From: Pyrocephalus nanus
Lineage: Eukaryota > Chordata > Aves > Passeriformes > Tyrannidae
Assembly: GCA_038380795.1 (NCBI GenBank)
Contig: CM076280.1
Coordinates: forward strand, 3,583,501 to 3,647,500
DNA: 64,000 bases
Direction: 5' to 3'
Below, piece by piece: positions 62,926 through 64,000 of this stretch (within the stretch, counting starts at the first letter, position 1; each line of letters starts with the position of its first letter). Below the pieces are notes generated by a model. The model searched no databases. It was not told the DNA's origin and worked only from the letters and a program-made list of their open reading frames with translations. A program made the translations under genes and the position numbers.

Positions 62926-63779
62926 ATTTGCCAGCAATCTGCATTAAGTTTGCTCCTCAATTGTGAATCTTAAATGACAAAGCAGCCACTGGGCTCCCTC
63001 CTACCTGTGACAGTGCCTCAGGGGGTGGTGGCAGACGTGCTCTGGATTCTGGATGAGCTCTGGGCCTGGGGAGTGTGATGCCTTAAAATCTGAATTATCT
63101 AGTGTTTTAGTACAGCTTGCTGTACCTTTAGCTTGCTGAGTTCCTTTGTACAAGGCTTCTAAAAATGTAGTTGGACACTGTCAAGAGTTTCAACAGGCAA
63201 GAGATTTTAACAAGGTGCAAAAATGTCCTGAGAGAGAGACATAACAGCGTCGCAACACTTGATATTAGTGGCCAAAAGCTTTTTTTGTTGCGGTGTCTTT
63301 TGTATTATAAAATTAATATCTATTTTTTTTAACTCACTGGTGTTTCAATTGTTCAGTAGTTGTTCATTTTATCATTGCAAAGAAGTGTGTAAGGACTGGG
63401 CCTAATTTGACCTCTGTTTCCACTCAGTAGCTGAGTCTCCCTGCTCACCTTCTTAGGGTCTGTTAATTAGGACCAACCCATGGATGCAAACTGGAGAAGG
63501 TGTCCATCAGATTTGAGCCTGAAATATCTTTTTGGCCCCTCTGGTCCACGGTGTTGCTGTTTCACAGCAGGAAATATGAGTCCCACACCTCAAGGCAGAG
63601 TCTGGGCTGTGGCAGGGAGGGAGCAGCTCCGTGGCTTTGTGGATCTGTGATGTGACCCTGTGTTCTTCAGATTTTATAGTGAGTTAATACAATATTTTAT
63701 AGTGAATTAATATAATCAAGATGAGGAAGACAAGAAGATGAAAGAGTAGTCTTTCTAGGACCACTGACTCAAATTTGGG

Positions 63780-64000
63780 AGGTGTGTGGGGTGGGGCAAA
63801 GGTACTGTGGGAGGGATGGTTTGGGAACTGGGTGCAACAGATGATGAAATGTTATATATTGTAGTATAAAACCACAGCACCTCTGTAACTCGGGCTGCAC
63901 ACCCTGGGAATGCTTCCTGTGCACCCAGCACGCTGGAAATAAAGAATGCTTTGCTTTCTAACGCTCAAAAAGGAGTGTTAGAGGGTTCTTCCCGGTCTCT
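63780..64000 (+). mobile_element. LTR-like segment of an endogenous retrovirus (partial, runs off the edge)
   Basis: A TATAAA at 63865-63870 is followed 68 bases later by AATAAA at 63938-63943, and then by a T-rich 'tgctttgctttctaac' stretch and 'gttcttcccggtctct' at the edge. Promoter box, short R-like interval, poly(A) signal and a terminal 'ttcccggtct' word are the order seen in avian retroviral LTRs. The left border is not clear and no retroviral coding sequence is in view, so a solo LTR or the 5' LTR of an element beyond the edge are both possible. Confidence 0.5.

Larger units (their letters stand above)
52105..63780. other. probable intron 1 of the downstream gene, or intergenic
   Basis: No exon is recognised with confidence in this 11.7-kb stretch. 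It holds six CR1 tails on both strands, an AT-rich block (55130-55525), an (AT)n run (56178-56212), a (TTCTC)n array (59096-59310) and a small TAATTA palindrome (57256-57274). Short splice-like segments exist (for example around 52439-52471), but none could be tied to a protein. Confidence 0.6.

Overview
This is vertebrate nuclear DNA, almost certainly from a bird and probably a passerine. About twenty 5'-truncated CR1 LINE tails (ending in the typical 'cccttccaacccaaacc...attctgtgattctgtg' signature, on either strand) are the main dispersed repeat. One short element joins a tRNA-Ile-like head to a CR1-like tail, the architecture of the zebra-finch SINE TguSINE1. Introns are compact, and GC-rich, microsatellite-rich stretches fit an avian microchromosome.

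From the left edge to about 46.7 kb, the + strand carries the 3' part of CACNA1B, the pore-forming alpha-1B subunit of the N-type (Cav2.2) calcium channel. The recovered exons run from the domain IV S4 segment through S5, the pore loop, S6, the EF hand, the pre-IQ/IQ calmodulin-binding region and the long cytoplasmic tail to a C-terminal Asp-Asp-Trp-Cys PDZ ligand. With one of the two exon-37 alternatives they splice in frame to 765 codons plus a stop, and every phase agrees. Exon numbers follow the mammalian scheme in which exons 37a and 37b are the exclusive pair; the other numbers were counted from these and are approximate. Both exon 37 versions are present. Between exons 43 and 44 lies an in-frame 36-nt candidate microexon with good splice sites, at the position where the paralogue CACNA1A has its 36-nt alternative exon 44. 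The 3' UTR is about 3.7 kb and ends at an AATAAA followed by a GU-rich element.

From 46.7 to 51.2 kb is intergenic sequence with a CR1 fragment and simple repeats. From 51.2 to 51.8 kb is a GC-rich minisatellite that abuts a CpG-island promoter (about 51.8-52.3 kb). This island holds the likely first coding exon of a second + strand gene: a signal-peptide-like N terminus ending at a GT donor. I could not identify this gene and could not place its later exons. From 52.1 kb to the right edge are an intron or intergenic sequence, six CR1 fragments, an AT-rich block, a (TTCTC)n array and, at the very edge, an LTR-like segment with TATAAA and AATAAA motifs.

The window is a regulated neuronal channel gene, and the most interesting signals concern alternative splicing: the 37a/37b pair, the microexon, a NAGNAG acceptor, a GGCAG acceptor, and repeat expansions or duplications close to exons. 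I saw no CRISPR array, no intact transposase or reverse transcriptase gene, and no non-coding RNA gene I could support.
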